Origin: an uncultured Acidimicrobiaceae bacterium
Lineage (GTDB): Bacteria; Actinomycetota; Acidimicrobiia; Acidimicrobiales; MedAcidi-G1
Assembly: GCA_913030665.1 (NCBI GenBank)
Contig: CAJWFS010000002.1
Location: 1-64,000 of the forward strand
Length of the DNA: 64,000 nt
Reading direction: 5' to 3'
Below, in pieces: positions 1 to 14,392 of the stretch (within the stretch, counting starts at the first letter, position 1; the number at the start of each line of letters is the position of its first letter). Under the pieces are notes generated by a model. That model was not told the DNA's origin. It made no database searches and saw only the letters and a list, made by a program, of their open reading frames with translations. A program made the position numbers and the translations under genes.

Positions 1-332
1 GCGACGTGGACGGCAAGGTCTGCGTGATCGTCGACGACATGATCGACACCGCCGGCACGATCTGCGCTGCGGCCGAGCAGCTCAGTGAGCGCGGTGCCTC
101 GCGGATCCTGGCGGCGACCACGCACGGCGTGTTCTCCGGGCCGGCGATGGATCGTCTGGACGCCTCCTCGATCGAGAAGGTGATCGTCACGGACACCCTG
201 CCCCTGCCCGAGGGCACCGATCCCGACCTGGTCGAGGTCCTGTCGGTCGCGCCACTCATCGCCAGGGCCATCGGTGCCGTATTCGGCGACACCTCGGTCA
301 GTGAGATATTCGGCGGCAACAACCTGGCCTGA
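1..332 (+). CDS. prs: Ribose-phosphate pyrophosphokinase, C-terminal part (truncated by window start)
   Basis: VCVIVDDMIDTAGTICAAAEQL PRPP-binding motif and C-terminal PRPP synthetase pattern. Confidence 0.93.
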   Translation, partial: DVDGKVCVIVDDMIDTAGTICAAAEQLSERGASRILAATTHGVFSGPAMDRLDASSIEKVIVTDTLPLPEGTDPDLVEVLSVAPLIARAIGAVFGDTSVSEIFGGNNLA

Positions 333-471
333 CGCCGGGCGGGGCCCCGGCACCGGGGGACCCGAAGTCGTACAGGTCACCCGACCGGCCGGCAGCATCC
401 ACCGGTAGACTCGCCTGTCGGTTCCACCGGATCCGCACATTCGCCTCTCTCCTCTCCTAAAAGGTCCTTCC

Positions 472-1170
472 ATGAGCGAGATCGTCCTCTCCGCAGACAC
501 GACCCGTAAGACAGGCACCCGGCCCAGCAGGCGACTCCGTCGCGAGCAGCGCGTTCCCGCCGTGGTCTACGGGCTCTCCCAGGACGCGGTCAGCATCGAC
601 GTGGCGTGGGTGGACCTGCGCGAAGCGCTCACCACCGATGCTGGCGTGAACGCCGTTATCCACCTCAAGATCGGTGGCGAGAAGCAGATGTCGATCGTCA
701 AGGACATCCAGCGCCACCCGGTGCGTCGTGACGTCACCCACGTCGACTTCCTCAGGATCGACCCGGACCAGGACGTCAACGTGGACGTGCCCCTTGTGAT
801 GATCGGCGAGGCCAAGGCCGTCACCGATGCCGACGGCATGGTCGACCAGAACCTCTTCAGCCTGACCGTCAACGCCGCACCGGACAGCATCCCGAACGAG
901 CTCGAGGTGGACATCTCCGCCCTGACGATCGGGGACTCGCTGCGGGTGGCCGACATCCTCCTCCCGGTGGGTGTTACTACCGACGTGGACCCCGACGAGA
1001 CGGTTGCCGTCGGCATGATCACCCGATCCACCCTGGAGGCAATGGCCGCCGAGGAGGCTGCCATAGCGGAGGCCGAGGGTCTCGAGTTGGAGGGCGCAAT
1101 CGACGGCGACTCCGACGAGGCATCCGCCGACGACACGGGCGACGACGCCGACGACGCCGACGACGCATAG
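472..1170 (+). CDS. rplY: 50S ribosomal protein L25/general stress protein Ctc, with acidic C-terminal tail
   Basis: L25/CTC domain (TGTRPSRRLRREQRVPAVVYG...); located between prs and pth as in actinobacteria. Confidence 0.93.
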   Translation: MSEIVLSADTTRKTGTRPSRRLRREQRVPAVVYGLSQDAVSIDVAWVDLREALTTDAGVNAVIHLKIGGEKQMSIVKDIQRHPVRRDVTHVDFLRIDPDQDVNVDVPLVMIGEAKAVTDADGMVDQNLFSLTVNAAPDSIPNELEVDISALTIGDSLRVADILLPVGVTTDVDPDETVAVGMITRSTLEAMAAEEAAIAEAEGLELEGAIDGDSDEASADDTGDDADDADDA

Positions 1171-1186
1171 CGGTCAGGGCCGACCC

Positions 1187-1798
1187 TTGCTGCGGCGGTC
1201 CCGAACCGAGCGAACCGGTGAACCGGCGGCCTGGCTGGTTGTCGGCCTGGGCAATCCCGGCGATGACTATGTGGGAACGCGCCACAACCTGGGCGCCGAT
1301 GTCGTGGCAGTGCTCGCCGACCGGCACGGTGGCTCGCTCCGGCGGTCCCGGGAGCTGGCCCTGTCCTGCGAGGTCCGTATCGGTGGCCAGCGGGTGGCGC
1401 TGGCATTACCGCAGACATTCATGAATGAGTCCGGCCAGTCGGTCGGCAGCCTGGTGCGACGCCATGGGATCGACGACCCCGCCCGGATCGTGGTGGTGCA
1501 TGACGAGCTGGACCTGGCGGTCGGGACACTCCGGGTGAAGGCCGGCGGCGGCCTGGCCGGCCATAACGGCCTGAAGTCGATAACCGCGCACCTGAAGACC
1601 CAGGACTACCTACGCGTCCGCATCGGGGTGGGTAGGCCCCCGGGTCGCCGGTCGGGCGCCGACCACGTGCTGCGTCGGCCGTCCCGGGCCGAGGCGGCGG
1701 AGTTGAGTGTGGTGGTCGCCGAGGCAGTCGACGCCGTCGAGGCGATCCTGGCCGACGGCGTGGATGCGACCATGGGCCGCTTCAACGGCGGCCCGTGA
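1187..1798 (+). CDS. pth: Peptidyl-tRNA hydrolase
   Basis: WLVVGLGNPGDDYVGTRHNLGADV, PQTFMNESGQSV, HDELDLAVG, GGGLAGHNGLKS motifs. Confidence 0.95.
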   Translation: MLRRSRTERTGEPAAWLVVGLGNPGDDYVGTRHNLGADVVAVLADRHGGSLRRSRELALSCEVRIGGQRVALALPQTFMNESGQSVGSLVRRHGIDDPARIVVVHDELDLAVGTLRVKAGGGLAGHNGLKSITAHLKTQDYLRVRIGVGRPPGRRSGADHVLRRPSRAEAAELSVVVAEAVDAVEAILADGVDATMGRFNGGP

Positions 1799-1823
1799 CA
1801 CGACCGACCTCCGACAGCCAGAT

Positions 1824-5306
<3,483 letters not shown>

Positions 5307-5330
5307 GTGGTGGCGTAGCATCAATCCTTC

Positions 5331-6242
5331 GTGAGACGCCCTCCCCGCTTCATCTTCGCCAGGCACAGCCACAGGTTGGTGCTGCTGTTTGTGGCCGCCG
5401 TGGTGGCATCTGCCTGTGGCTCGTCGATCGTGGCCGTGAGGGTGGGCGACAGCACCCTGGACCGGGAGGACGTGGCAGCCCTCGTGGCCGAGGTGACCGG
5501 CCGGTCCTCAGACACCACCATCGACGCGATGACCACTGCCGGGGTGGTGGATCGCTTCGTCCAGTACGAGGCACTGGTGGACCTCCTCGCCGACTACGAC
5601 GTGGTGGCCACGTCGGAGGAGAGGTCGACAGCGCGGGACCGCCTCCTGGCGGCCGGCATGGACCCGGGCGATCCTTCCCTGCCGCGCCTGATCGGATGGC
5701 AGGCCGCCCTGGACCTGGTGGAGGTCGGCGGTCCCGGGGTGGGGGCCGCCTACGAGGCACACGTCGGGCTCCTCTCGTACGAACTCTGCACCAGCCACAT
5801 CCTGGTGTCCGCGGAGGATGACGCCCATGCCGTCATCCACCTGCTCGATACCGGTGGCGACTTCGCTGCGCTCGCCGTTTCGGTCTCCCAGGACCCGGGT
5901 TCTGGCCAGTCCGGTGGTTCGCTCGGCTGTGTTCCGCTCGGTTCCTTCGTGCCCACCTTCGAGCGTGCGGTCCTGGGCGCTCTGGCCGAGGGCCTGAGCC
6001 TCGTCGGGCCGGTGCCCAGCCAGTTCGGGTTCCACGTGATCCGCATCGACGAGGTGAGAACCGTTGACCCGGTGCAGTTCGAGGCGCTGGGTCCGAGGGC
6101 GTCTGCCGCCCTGCTGCAGGTGGCCGGGCTGAGTCGGGAGGTCCAGGTGGATGCCCGGTACGGCATCTGGGACAGGGCCGTCGGTCGGGTGGCGCCGCCG
6201 GCAGGACCGTTGGCACCCGCCCTCGCCCGGCTGAGGTCGTGA
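5331..6242 (+). CDS. Peptidyl-prolyl cis-trans isomerase (PpiC/SurA-type) lipoprotein
   Basis: Signal peptide with lipobox (VVASAC); rotamase segment ELCTSHILVSAEDDAHAVIHLLDTGGDFAALAVSVSQDPGSGQSGGSLGCV. Confidence 0.85.
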   Translation: MRRPPRFIFARHSHRLVLLFVAAVVASACGSSIVAVRVGDSTLDREDVAALVAEVTGRSSDTTIDAMTTAGVVDRFVQYEALVDLLADYDVVATSEERSTARDRLLAAGMDPGDPSLPRLIGWQAALDLVEVGGPGVGAAYEAHVGLLSYELCTSHILVSAEDDAHAVIHLLDTGGDFAALAVSVSQDPGSGQSGGSLGCVPLGSFVPTFERAVLGALAEGLSLVGPVPSQFGFHVIRIDEVRTVDPVQFEALGPRASAALLQVAGLSREVQVDARYGIWDRAVGRVAPPAGPLAPALARLRS

Positions 6243-7639
6243 CCCTCCGCCGACCCAACATCACCGTGGTCGGCCTCGGGCCCGCCGGACCCGAGCTCTG
6301 CAACACGGCCACCCTGGAAGCGATTGCCGCCCATCGGCACAGGTATGTCCGCACCGCCCGCCACCCGTCGGTCGGCGTCCTGGGTGCCGACGTGGTGGCC
6401 CTGGACCACCACTACGAGACAGCGGAGAGCTTCGGGGAGGTCTACGCCGGCGTGGTCGCCGAGGTCGTGGCGGCCGCCGATACCCACGGAAGGGTCCTCT
6501 ACGCCGTGCCCGGCTCCCCGATGGTGGCCGAGCACACCGTCGAGCTGCTGCTGGCCGACGACCGCTTGGACGTGCAGCTCGTCCCGGCGCTCTCGTTCGT
6601 GGACCTGGCCTGGGTCCGCCTGGGCATCGATCCGTTGGCCGACGGTGTGCGGATAGTCGACGGGAGGCGGTTCCCGGTGGAGGCAGCCGGAGAGCGGGGG
6701 CCGTTGCTGGTGGCCCAGGTGGACACCGCAGAGGTGCTGGCCGACCTGGTGGCATCCGTTCCGGATCCACCGGAGGAGCCGGTGTTCGTGCTGCAGGGGC
6801 TGGGTGGCCCCGACGAGAGGATCCTCACGGTGGCATGGGACGACCTGTCGACCACCGTCGTGGCCGACCACCTCACCTCGCTGTTCATTCCCCGGCTGGC
6901 CGCACCCATCGCCGTCGAATTGCAGCGGTTCGCCGAGCTGGTAGCGATCCTGCGTAGGGAATGTCCGTGGGATGCCGACCAGACGCACACCTCGCTGCGG
7001 CCCCACCTCCTGGAGGAGGCCCACGAGGTCCTCGAGGCCCTGGACGACTTCGACGAGGCCACCGGTGACGGGTCCGAGGCCCTGGAGGAGGAGTTGGGCG
7101 ACCTGCTCTTCCAGGTGGTGTTCCATTCCCGCATCGCCTCCGACGATGGTCGCTTCGACCTGGCAGACGTGGCCAGGGGGATCCACGACAAGCTCCGCCA
7201 CCGCCACCCCCACGTGTTCGGCGACGTGGAGGCGGCCGATTCCGAAACGGTGCTGGCCAACTGGGACAGGATCAAGCAGGCGGAGAAGGGTCGGGCCTCG
7301 AGCCTCGACGGGGTACCTCCCACCCTCCCGGCGCTGGCCACAGCCCAGAAGGTGGTTCGTCGGGCTGCCGGGGTGGGTATGGCCCCCGGGGTGCCAACCG
7401 TCGCTCTACCCGCAGGCGGCGACGCCCTCGGCGACCTCCTCCTCGGCATGGCGGTCGCTGCCCAGGATGCCGGCGTGGATGCCGAGGAGGCGCTGCGAGG
7501 CGCCGTGGCCAGGTTCACAGCCGAGGTGAGGGCCGTGGAGGCCATGGCCACAGCTGACGGCGTGGACCTGCGCGATGCCGATCCCGAGGTGGTCGCCGAC
7601 TATCGGGGGCGGGGTACCGCAACCACGGGACACAGCTAG
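6239..7639 (+). CDS. mazG: Nucleoside triphosphate pyrophosphohydrolase MazG with N-terminal tetrapyrrole-methylase-like (YabN-type) domain
   Basis: N-term TVVGLGPAGPELCNTATLEAI; C-term LRRECPWDADQTHTSLRPHLLEEAHEVLEAL and EELGDLLFQVVFHSRIA. Confidence 0.92.
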   Translation: MTLRRPNITVVGLGPAGPELCNTATLEAIAAHRHRYVRTARHPSVGVLGADVVALDHHYETAESFGEVYAGVVAEVVAAADTHGRVLYAVPGSPMVAEHTVELLLADDRLDVQLVPALSFVDLAWVRLGIDPLADGVRIVDGRRFPVEAAGERGPLLVAQVDTAEVLADLVASVPDPPEEPVFVLQGLGGPDERILTVAWDDLSTTVVADHLTSLFIPRLAAPIAVELQRFAELVAILRRECPWDADQTHTSLRPHLLEEAHEVLEALDDFDEATGDGSEALEEELGDLLFQVVFHSRIASDDGRFDLADVARGIHDKLRHRHPHVFGDVEAADSETVLANWDRIKQAEKGRASSLDGVPPTLPALATAQKVVRRAAGVGMAPGVPTVALPAGGDALGDLLLGMAVAAQDAGVDAEEALRGAVARFTAEVRAVEAMATADGVDLRDADPEVVADYRGRGTATTGHS

Positions 7640-7714
7640 CGTCGTATCGTGGATGCTGGCCACCCGGGGTTCCGGATGGCCCGACCGGAACGGAATCCGG
7701 TATCTGGCGCCTAG

Positions 7715-9001
<1,287 letters not shown>

Positions 9002-9002
9002 G

Positions 9003-9341
9003 ATGGCGCGTTCCGGCACCACGCGTCGGCTCTCGCTGCTGGCCGTCACCCTGACGTCGGTTGCGGCCGCCCTGGCGCTCGGCGTCGTGCCGGTCAGGGA
9101 CTGGTTGGGGCAGCGTGTGCGCACGGCCGACCTGCAGGCGCAGGTGGAAGAGGTGGAGGCCCTCAACTCTGGGTACGAGGACCGCATCGACGCCTTGAAC
9201 ACCGACGAGGAGATCGAGCGTCGGGCCCGGTCCGACTACAACCTCGTCATGCCGGACGAGGAGGCCTACGCGGTCGTTCCGCCGCCACGTGTCGATCATC
9301 CGGTGCCGAGGATCTGGCCGTTCGGGGACTGGACCGGGTAA
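9003..9341 (+). CDS. ftsB: Septum formation initiator (FtsB/DivIC family)
   Basis: Short protein with N-terminal TM, coiled coil and EIERRARSDYNLVMPDEEAYAV; directly after eno. Confidence 0.85.
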   Translation: MARSGTTRRLSLLAVTLTSVAAALALGVVPVRDWLGQRVRTADLQAQVEEVEALNSGYEDRIDALNTDEEIERRARSDYNLVMPDEEAYAVVPPPRVDHPVPRIWPFGDWTG

Positions 9342-9434
9342 CCCTCGCAGTCCTCTCCGGCACGGCCACGCTGCAGGCTCCGGGCTACGGTCACGACCTT
9401 CGCCATCGCTGTGGCACCCCGAGGAGGTCAGACC

Positions 9435-11723
9435 GTGAGCAGCATCATCGGCAACCGCGTCCTGAGACGCGAGGACCGCAGTTTCCTGACCACAGGGGCC
9501 ACCTACACCGCCGACGTGGATGACCCCCGCCTGGCCGGGGCCGTCCATGCCACCTACGTGCGTTCCACTATGGCCCACGCCCACATCACTGTGGATGCCT
9601 CGGAGGCGCTCGGCCTTCCCGGGGTGGTGGGTGTCTTCACGGCAGCCGACCTCGACGGTCCGACTGTCCTTCCCGGCGTGGTGCCGGTCTTTCCCGAGCC
9701 GATGCTGAATCGCCCAATCCTGGCCACCGACACCGTGCGCTTCGTCGGGGAGTGCGTCGCCGTGGTGCTGACCGAGGTCCTCGCCCAGGGAGAGGACGCT
9801 GCGGAGGCCGTCTTCGTCGACTACGACCCGCTACCGGTTGTGGTGGATCCCGAGGACGCCCTCACCGACGAGATCGTCGTGCACTCAGCGGTGGGCACCA
9901 ACGTGGCCGTCGACTTCTCGAACTTGGGCATGGCCACGGGAATCACCGACGACGCCTTCTTCGCTGACTGTGAAGCCGTCGTCGCGGGACGCGTCTCGCA
10001 CCAGAGGACAGCTTCGGCTCCGATCGAGGTCCGTTCCACGGCGGCGGCATGGGAGGGGGACAAGCTCGTCGTCTGGATGTCCAACCAGGGCCCGCATGGC
10101 GTGAAGGAGACCTTGGAGGCCCTGTACGGCGAGCAGGCTACGGGTGGCATCCAGGTGATCGTGCCCGACGTGGGCGGCGGTTTCGGCGCCAAGATAGCGC
10201 CGTACCCGGAGGACGCCCTCCTGCCGTGGCTGTCGGCGACGGTGGGTCGTCCGGTCAGGTGGTTCGAGACCCGGACCGAGAACATGAACGCCATGGGTCC
10301 CGGTCGGGGACACGTGCACCGCTTCGTCATCGGCGGCACCCGCAACGGCGACCTGACCCACTACAGGTTGGACGTGCTCGTCGACAGCGGCGCCTACGCG
10401 CGGATTGGGGCCTTCCTGCCGATGTTCACCCTTCCGATGACGGTCGGCGTCTACGACATCCCCAACGTCGAGACGGGGGCCCGTTCGGTCATAACCAATA
10501 CCACGCCCACCGAGGCATACAGGGGAGCCGGTCGCCCCGAGGCCACGCTGACGGTGGAGCGTGCCGTGGAGCTCTTTGCCGCCGAGATCGGCATGGACCC
10601 GATCCAGCTGCGGCGTCTCAACTTCTTCCGGGCGGAGGACTTCCCGGTCACCACCGGTGTCGGCACCGAGTACGACAGCGGTGACTACGAGGCCAGCCTG
10701 GACCTGGCCCTCGAGGCGACCGGCTACGACGAACTGCGGGCCGAGCAGGCCAGGCGGCGGGCCGGCAGCGGGCCGTTGCAGATGGGCATAGGCGTCGCCA
10801 CCTACGTGGAGGTGACGGCGGGGCCGGCACCCGGTGGCGACGAGTTCGGGCGGGTGGAGATCACCCCCGAGGGCAGGGCCCGCATCTATTCCGGTTCGCT
10901 CAGCCACGGCCAGAGCCACATGACCACCTTCTCCATGATCGCCGCCGACAGGCTGGGCATGGAAGTGGACGACATCGACTTCGTCCAGGGCGACACCGAC
11001 CTGGTGCCCCACGGTCACGGAACCTTTGGTTCAAGATCCACCCAACTGGGTGGATCGGCCATCCACGACGCTGCCGGGGTGGTGGTGGACGAGGCCCGGA
11101 GGGTCGCCGCCGACCTCCTGGAGGCCGACGTCTCCGACGTCGTGCTGGATTCGGAGGCAGGTGGCTTCCACGTCGTGGGTTCACCGTCCGTGACCAGGAG
11201 TTGGGCCGAGGTGGCTGCGGCCGCTGGCAAGGGCGTGCTGGACGCCGAATCCCAGGAGACCCGGCTCTGCTCGTATCCGTTCGGCACCCACGTGGCGGTC
11301 GTCGAGGTGGATGTGGAGACAGGCCACGTGCGACTCGACCGGATGGTCACCTGCGACGATGCAGGTCGCATCATCAACCCGGTGATCGTGGAGGGGCAGC
11401 GCCACGGCGGGATAGCTCAGGGCGTCGCACAGGCCCTCATGGAGGAGGTCTCCTACGACGCCGACGGCAACCCGCAGACGACCAACTTCGCCGACTACGG
11501 CATCATCTCGATGGCCGAGCTGCCGTCGTTCGAACTGGTCCCCCTGGAGACGCCGACGCCCAACAACCCCCTGGGGGTGAAGGGGATCGGCGAGTCCGGC
11601 GCCATCGGTTCAACGCCCGCCGTGCAGAGCGCGGTCCTGGATGCGATAGCGCACCTCGGGGTGACGCACCTGGACGTTCCCCTCACCCCGAGGAAGGTCT
11701 GGGCGGCCATCCACGGCGCATGA
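9435..11723 (+). CDS. coxL: Form-II aerobic carbon monoxide dehydrogenase-like large subunit (molybdopterin-binding)
   Basis: Xanthine oxidase/CODH large-subunit motifs (GGGFGAKIAPYPED, AYRGAGRPEATLTVER, NNPLGVKGIGESGAIGSTPAVQSAVLDAI); AYRGAGR is the form-II active-site signature; GTG start at 9435 preferred. Confidence 0.88.
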   Translation: MSSIIGNRVLRREDRSFLTTGATYTADVDDPRLAGAVHATYVRSTMAHAHITVDASEALGLPGVVGVFTAADLDGPTVLPGVVPVFPEPMLNRPILATDTVRFVGECVAVVLTEVLAQGEDAAEAVFVDYDPLPVVVDPEDALTDEIVVHSAVGTNVAVDFSNLGMATGITDDAFFADCEAVVAGRVSHQRTASAPIEVRSTAAAWEGDKLVVWMSNQGPHGVKETLEALYGEQATGGIQVIVPDVGGGFGAKIAPYPEDALLPWLSATVGRPVRWFETRTENMNAMGPGRGHVHRFVIGGTRNGDLTHYRLDVLVDSGAYARIGAFLPMFTLPMTVGVYDIPNVETGARSVITNTTPTEAYRGAGRPEATLTVERAVELFAAEIGMDPIQLRRLNFFRAEDFPVTTGVGTEYDSGDYEASLDLALEATGYDELRAEQARRRAGSGPLQMGIGVATYVEVTAGPAPGGDEFGRVEITPEGRARIYSGSLSHGQSHMTTFSMIAADRLGMEVDDIDFVQGDTDLVPHGHGTFGSRSTQLGGSAIHDAAGVVVDEARRVAADLLEADVSDVVLDSEAGGFHVVGSPSVTRSWAEVAAAAGKGVLDAESQETRLCSYPFGTHVAVVEVDVETGHVRLDRMVTCDDAGRIINPVIVEGQRHGGIAQGVAQALMEEVSYDADGNPQTTNFADYGIISMAELPSFELVPLETPTPNNPLGVKGIGESGAIGSTPAVQSAVLDAIAHLGVTHLDVPLTPRKVWAAIHGA

Positions 11724-11727
11724 GTCC

Positions 11728-12684
11728 GTGGCAGTGAGGCCGGCGGTCGAGGCCGAGGGACTGGTCCGCACCTTCGGAGACGTGAGGGCGGTCGACGGGA
11801 TCGACCTCTCGGTGGCTCCCGGCGAGGTGTTCGGCTTCCTCGGCCCGAACGGGGCCGGCAAGTCGACGGTCGTGAGGATGTTCACGACGCTGCTTCGACC
11901 GACCGCCGGAACGGCCACGGTCGGTGGACACGACGTGGTATCCGGGTCGGCGGCCGTTCGTAGGACCATCGGCGTGGCTCTCCAGGATGCCGCCATCGAT
12001 CCGCTAATGACCGGACAGGAGCTGATCCGCCTGCAGTCGGTGCTGCATGGGATCCCGAGGGCGGTGGCGCGAACCAGGGGCGAGGAGCTGCTCGAGCGCG
12101 TCGGTCTGACCGCTGCTGCCGGACGTCGGGTCGGTACCTACTCCGGGGGAATGCGACGGCGTCTGGACCTGGCCATGGCGCTGGTGCACCAGCCGGAGAT
12201 CCTGTTCCTGGACGAACCCACCACTGGCCTGGACCCGACCAGCCGACAGGCACTCTGGGAGGAGGTGCGGCGGCTCAACACGGAGCACGGGACCACGGTG
12301 TTCCTCACGACGCAGTACCTGGAGGAGGCCGACCAGCTGGCCGATCGGATCGCCATCATCGATGCCGGAAGGCTGGTGCGGGAGGGAACCCCCGAGGTGC
12401 TCAAGGCGTCGATCGGTTCTCCCACGTTGCGGATCGACGTACAGCCGGGGTCCGTCGAAGCCGCCCGTGTCGTCCTCGAGGCCTTCGGCTCAGACAGGCC
12501 GGCGAGGGAGGGTCGGGTCGCCATCGGGTTGGATGGGGGCGCCGCCAGGGTCGCCGACGCTGTGAGGGCCCTCGACGGGGCGGGGGTCGTGGTGGAGCAC
12601 CTGGAGCTGGATGCCCCGAGTCTCGACGACGTCTTCGCCGAGGCGACCGGCCGCCGCCTGGAGGGTGCCGGGGACGAGTCGTGA
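11728..12684 (+). CDS. ABC transporter ATP-binding protein (DrrA-like)
   Basis: Walker A GPNGAGKST, signature YSGGMRRRLDLAMALVHQPEILFLDEPTTGLDP. Confidence 0.93.
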   Translation: MAVRPAVEAEGLVRTFGDVRAVDGIDLSVAPGEVFGFLGPNGAGKSTVVRMFTTLLRPTAGTATVGGHDVVSGSAAVRRTIGVALQDAAIDPLMTGQELIRLQSVLHGIPRAVARTRGEELLERVGLTAAAGRRVGTYSGGMRRRLDLAMALVHQPEILFLDEPTTGLDPTSRQALWEEVRRLNTEHGTTVFLTTQYLEEADQLADRIAIIDAGRLVREGTPEVLKASIGSPTLRIDVQPGSVEAARVVLEAFGSDRPAREGRVAIGLDGGAARVADAVRALDGAGVVVEHLELDAPSLDDVFAEATGRRLEGAGDES

Positions 12685-13490
12685 GGAGGACCCTCGTGAT
12701 GGCTGGACCGGACCTGGTCGCGGCAGTGCGTCAGACCGCCGAGCTGGCGCGTCGCTCGGTGCTGGCCGAGCGTCGGCAGTTGCTGAATATCCTTCCGGGC
12801 CTCGTCTTCCCGCTCCTGTTGGCCGCCGTCTACTCGAGGCAGTTCTCGCGGGCCCTGGCCATGCCCGGCTTTCCCGAGGTGGATTCCTTCCTTGACTTCA
12901 TCCTCCCCGCATGCGTGGTCCAGGCCGTCTCGTTCGGCGCCACGGCCGCTGGAACCGAGCTGGCGCTGGACATCGAGAACGGCTTCTTCGATCGCCTGGT
13001 GGCATCGCCGGTGGCCAGGTTCCCGATCCTGGTGGGTCGCCTGGCCGGTGCTTCGCTGGTCGCTGCCATCAAGGCGGCGGTCCTCGTGGCGGTCTTCCTG
13101 GCCTTCGGAGCTGGGGTGAAGGGTGGACCGGCCGCCGTGCTGGTCATCATGGCCGTGGCGGCCCTTCTGGTCCTGGCCATCGGTGGGGTGGGCCAGGTCC
13201 TGGCGATTCGGACGGGATCCCAGGAGGCGGTGGCAGCCACGTTCCCGCTGGTCTTCGTTGGGATCTTCATGAGCTCGGCGTTCTTCCCGACGGCTCTCAT
13301 GTCGGGATGGTTCCGGGTGGTGGCGGAGAACAACCCGATCACCTGGGTCATCGACCCGACGCGCCGCCTGGTGATCGCCGGGTGGTCAACCGGTGATGCC
13401 ATCCAGGCCATGGTGGTGCCCGCAGCCATCGCCCTGGTGACCGTGTCGCTGGCGGTCCGGGCGTTGCACCGGAAGCTGGGCCGCTCGTGA
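12681..13490 (+). CDS. ABC-2 type transporter permease
   Basis: Multi-TM, ABC-2 pattern (ENGFFDRLVASPVARFPILVGRL); overlaps preceding ATPase by 4 nt. Confidence 0.88.
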   Translation: MRRTLVMAGPDLVAAVRQTAELARRSVLAERRQLLNILPGLVFPLLLAAVYSRQFSRALAMPGFPEVDSFLDFILPACVVQAVSFGATAAGTELALDIENGFFDRLVASPVARFPILVGRLAGASLVAAIKAAVLVAVFLAFGAGVKGGPAAVLVIMAVAALLVLAIGGVGQVLAIRTGSQEAVAATFPLVFVGIFMSSAFFPTALMSGWFRVVAENNPITWVIDPTRRLVIAGWSTGDAIQAMVVPAAIALVTVSLAVRALHRKLGRS

Positions 13491-14302
13491 CCGCCGTGGT
13501 GGCCTCCCGTCGGGTCGCCGGGGGTACTGGCGGCACGGGCCATGGCGCTGCCGTGGTGGTGGCGCTGGTCCGGAGGGGGATGGCGAGGATGGTGGCCCGG
13601 CCCTCCCTGATGATTCCGACGCTGCTCATGCCCCTCTTCTTCATCGTCAGCTTCACTGGCGCCTTCAGCTCTCTGTCCCGTCTGGAGGGCTACGGAACGT
13701 CGAACGTGCATGATTGGATGGCGCCCTACGCTGCCCTCCAGGGTTCGGTCTTCGCTGGGATCGGTGGCGCCGCCTCGGCGGCCGACGACATCGAGAACGG
13801 GTTCTTCGACCGGTTGCTCCTCACACCGGGAAGCCGGCTTCCCATCCTCCTGGGTACGGCCGCCTATTCCGGCCTCCGTTCGCTCATCCCGACCACGGCG
13901 GTCCTGCTGGCCTCCACGCTGGGCGGCCTCTCGCTCCGGGGTGGCCCGATGGGCCTTGTCTGCCTCTACGTGGCGACCGTTGGGATGGCCGTCGTCTTCT
14001 GCCTGCTGGGTCTTACCGTCGCATACCGGATGCGGACCATGCGCTCGATGATGCTGGTCCAGGTCGTGGGGTTCAGCTCGATGTTCATGTCCACCGGCCA
14101 GGTGCCGCTCCACTTCATGGAGGGCTGGTTGAGGGTCGTTGCGGGACTGAATCCGCTGACGGACGTGCTGCAGTTCGCCCGCCAGGGCTTTCTCGGGCCC
14201 CTCACATGGTCGACGACGTGGCCGGGGGTGGTGGCGCTGGCCGCCATGGTCGTGGTGACCGGCCTGGCTGCCGGTCGGTCCCTTGGAAAGATGGCTCCGT
14301 GA
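13487..14302 (+). CDS. ABC-2 type transporter permease
   Basis: Multi-TM, ENGFFDRLLLTPGSRLPILLGTAAYSGLRS, VPLHFMEGWLRVVAGLNPLTDVLQFAR; overlaps preceding gene. Confidence 0.88.
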   Translation: MTAVVASRRVAGGTGGTGHGAAVVVALVRRGMARMVARPSLMIPTLLMPLFFIVSFTGAFSSLSRLEGYGTSNVHDWMAPYAALQGSVFAGIGGAASAADDIENGFFDRLLLTPGSRLPILLGTAAYSGLRSLIPTTAVLLASTLGGLSLRGGPMGLVCLYVATVGMAVVFCLLGLTVAYRMRTMRSMMLVQVVGFSSMFMSTGQVPLHFMEGWLRVVAGLNPLTDVLQFARQGFLGPLTWSTTWPGVVALAAMVVVTGLAAGRSLGKMAP

Positions 14303-14392
14303 GTAGCAGCCCCATCCGGGGGCGGCGCTAGTGTCCACGGCCTCGACACCGACGTGGTGAACGTCGGGTGCCACCGGGCCCGGGAAGGGACA

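Noticed and set aside
5750-7213. 487-aa minus-strand ORF opposite ppiC/mazG
   Set aside because: Shadow ORF with biased composition; no recognisable domain.
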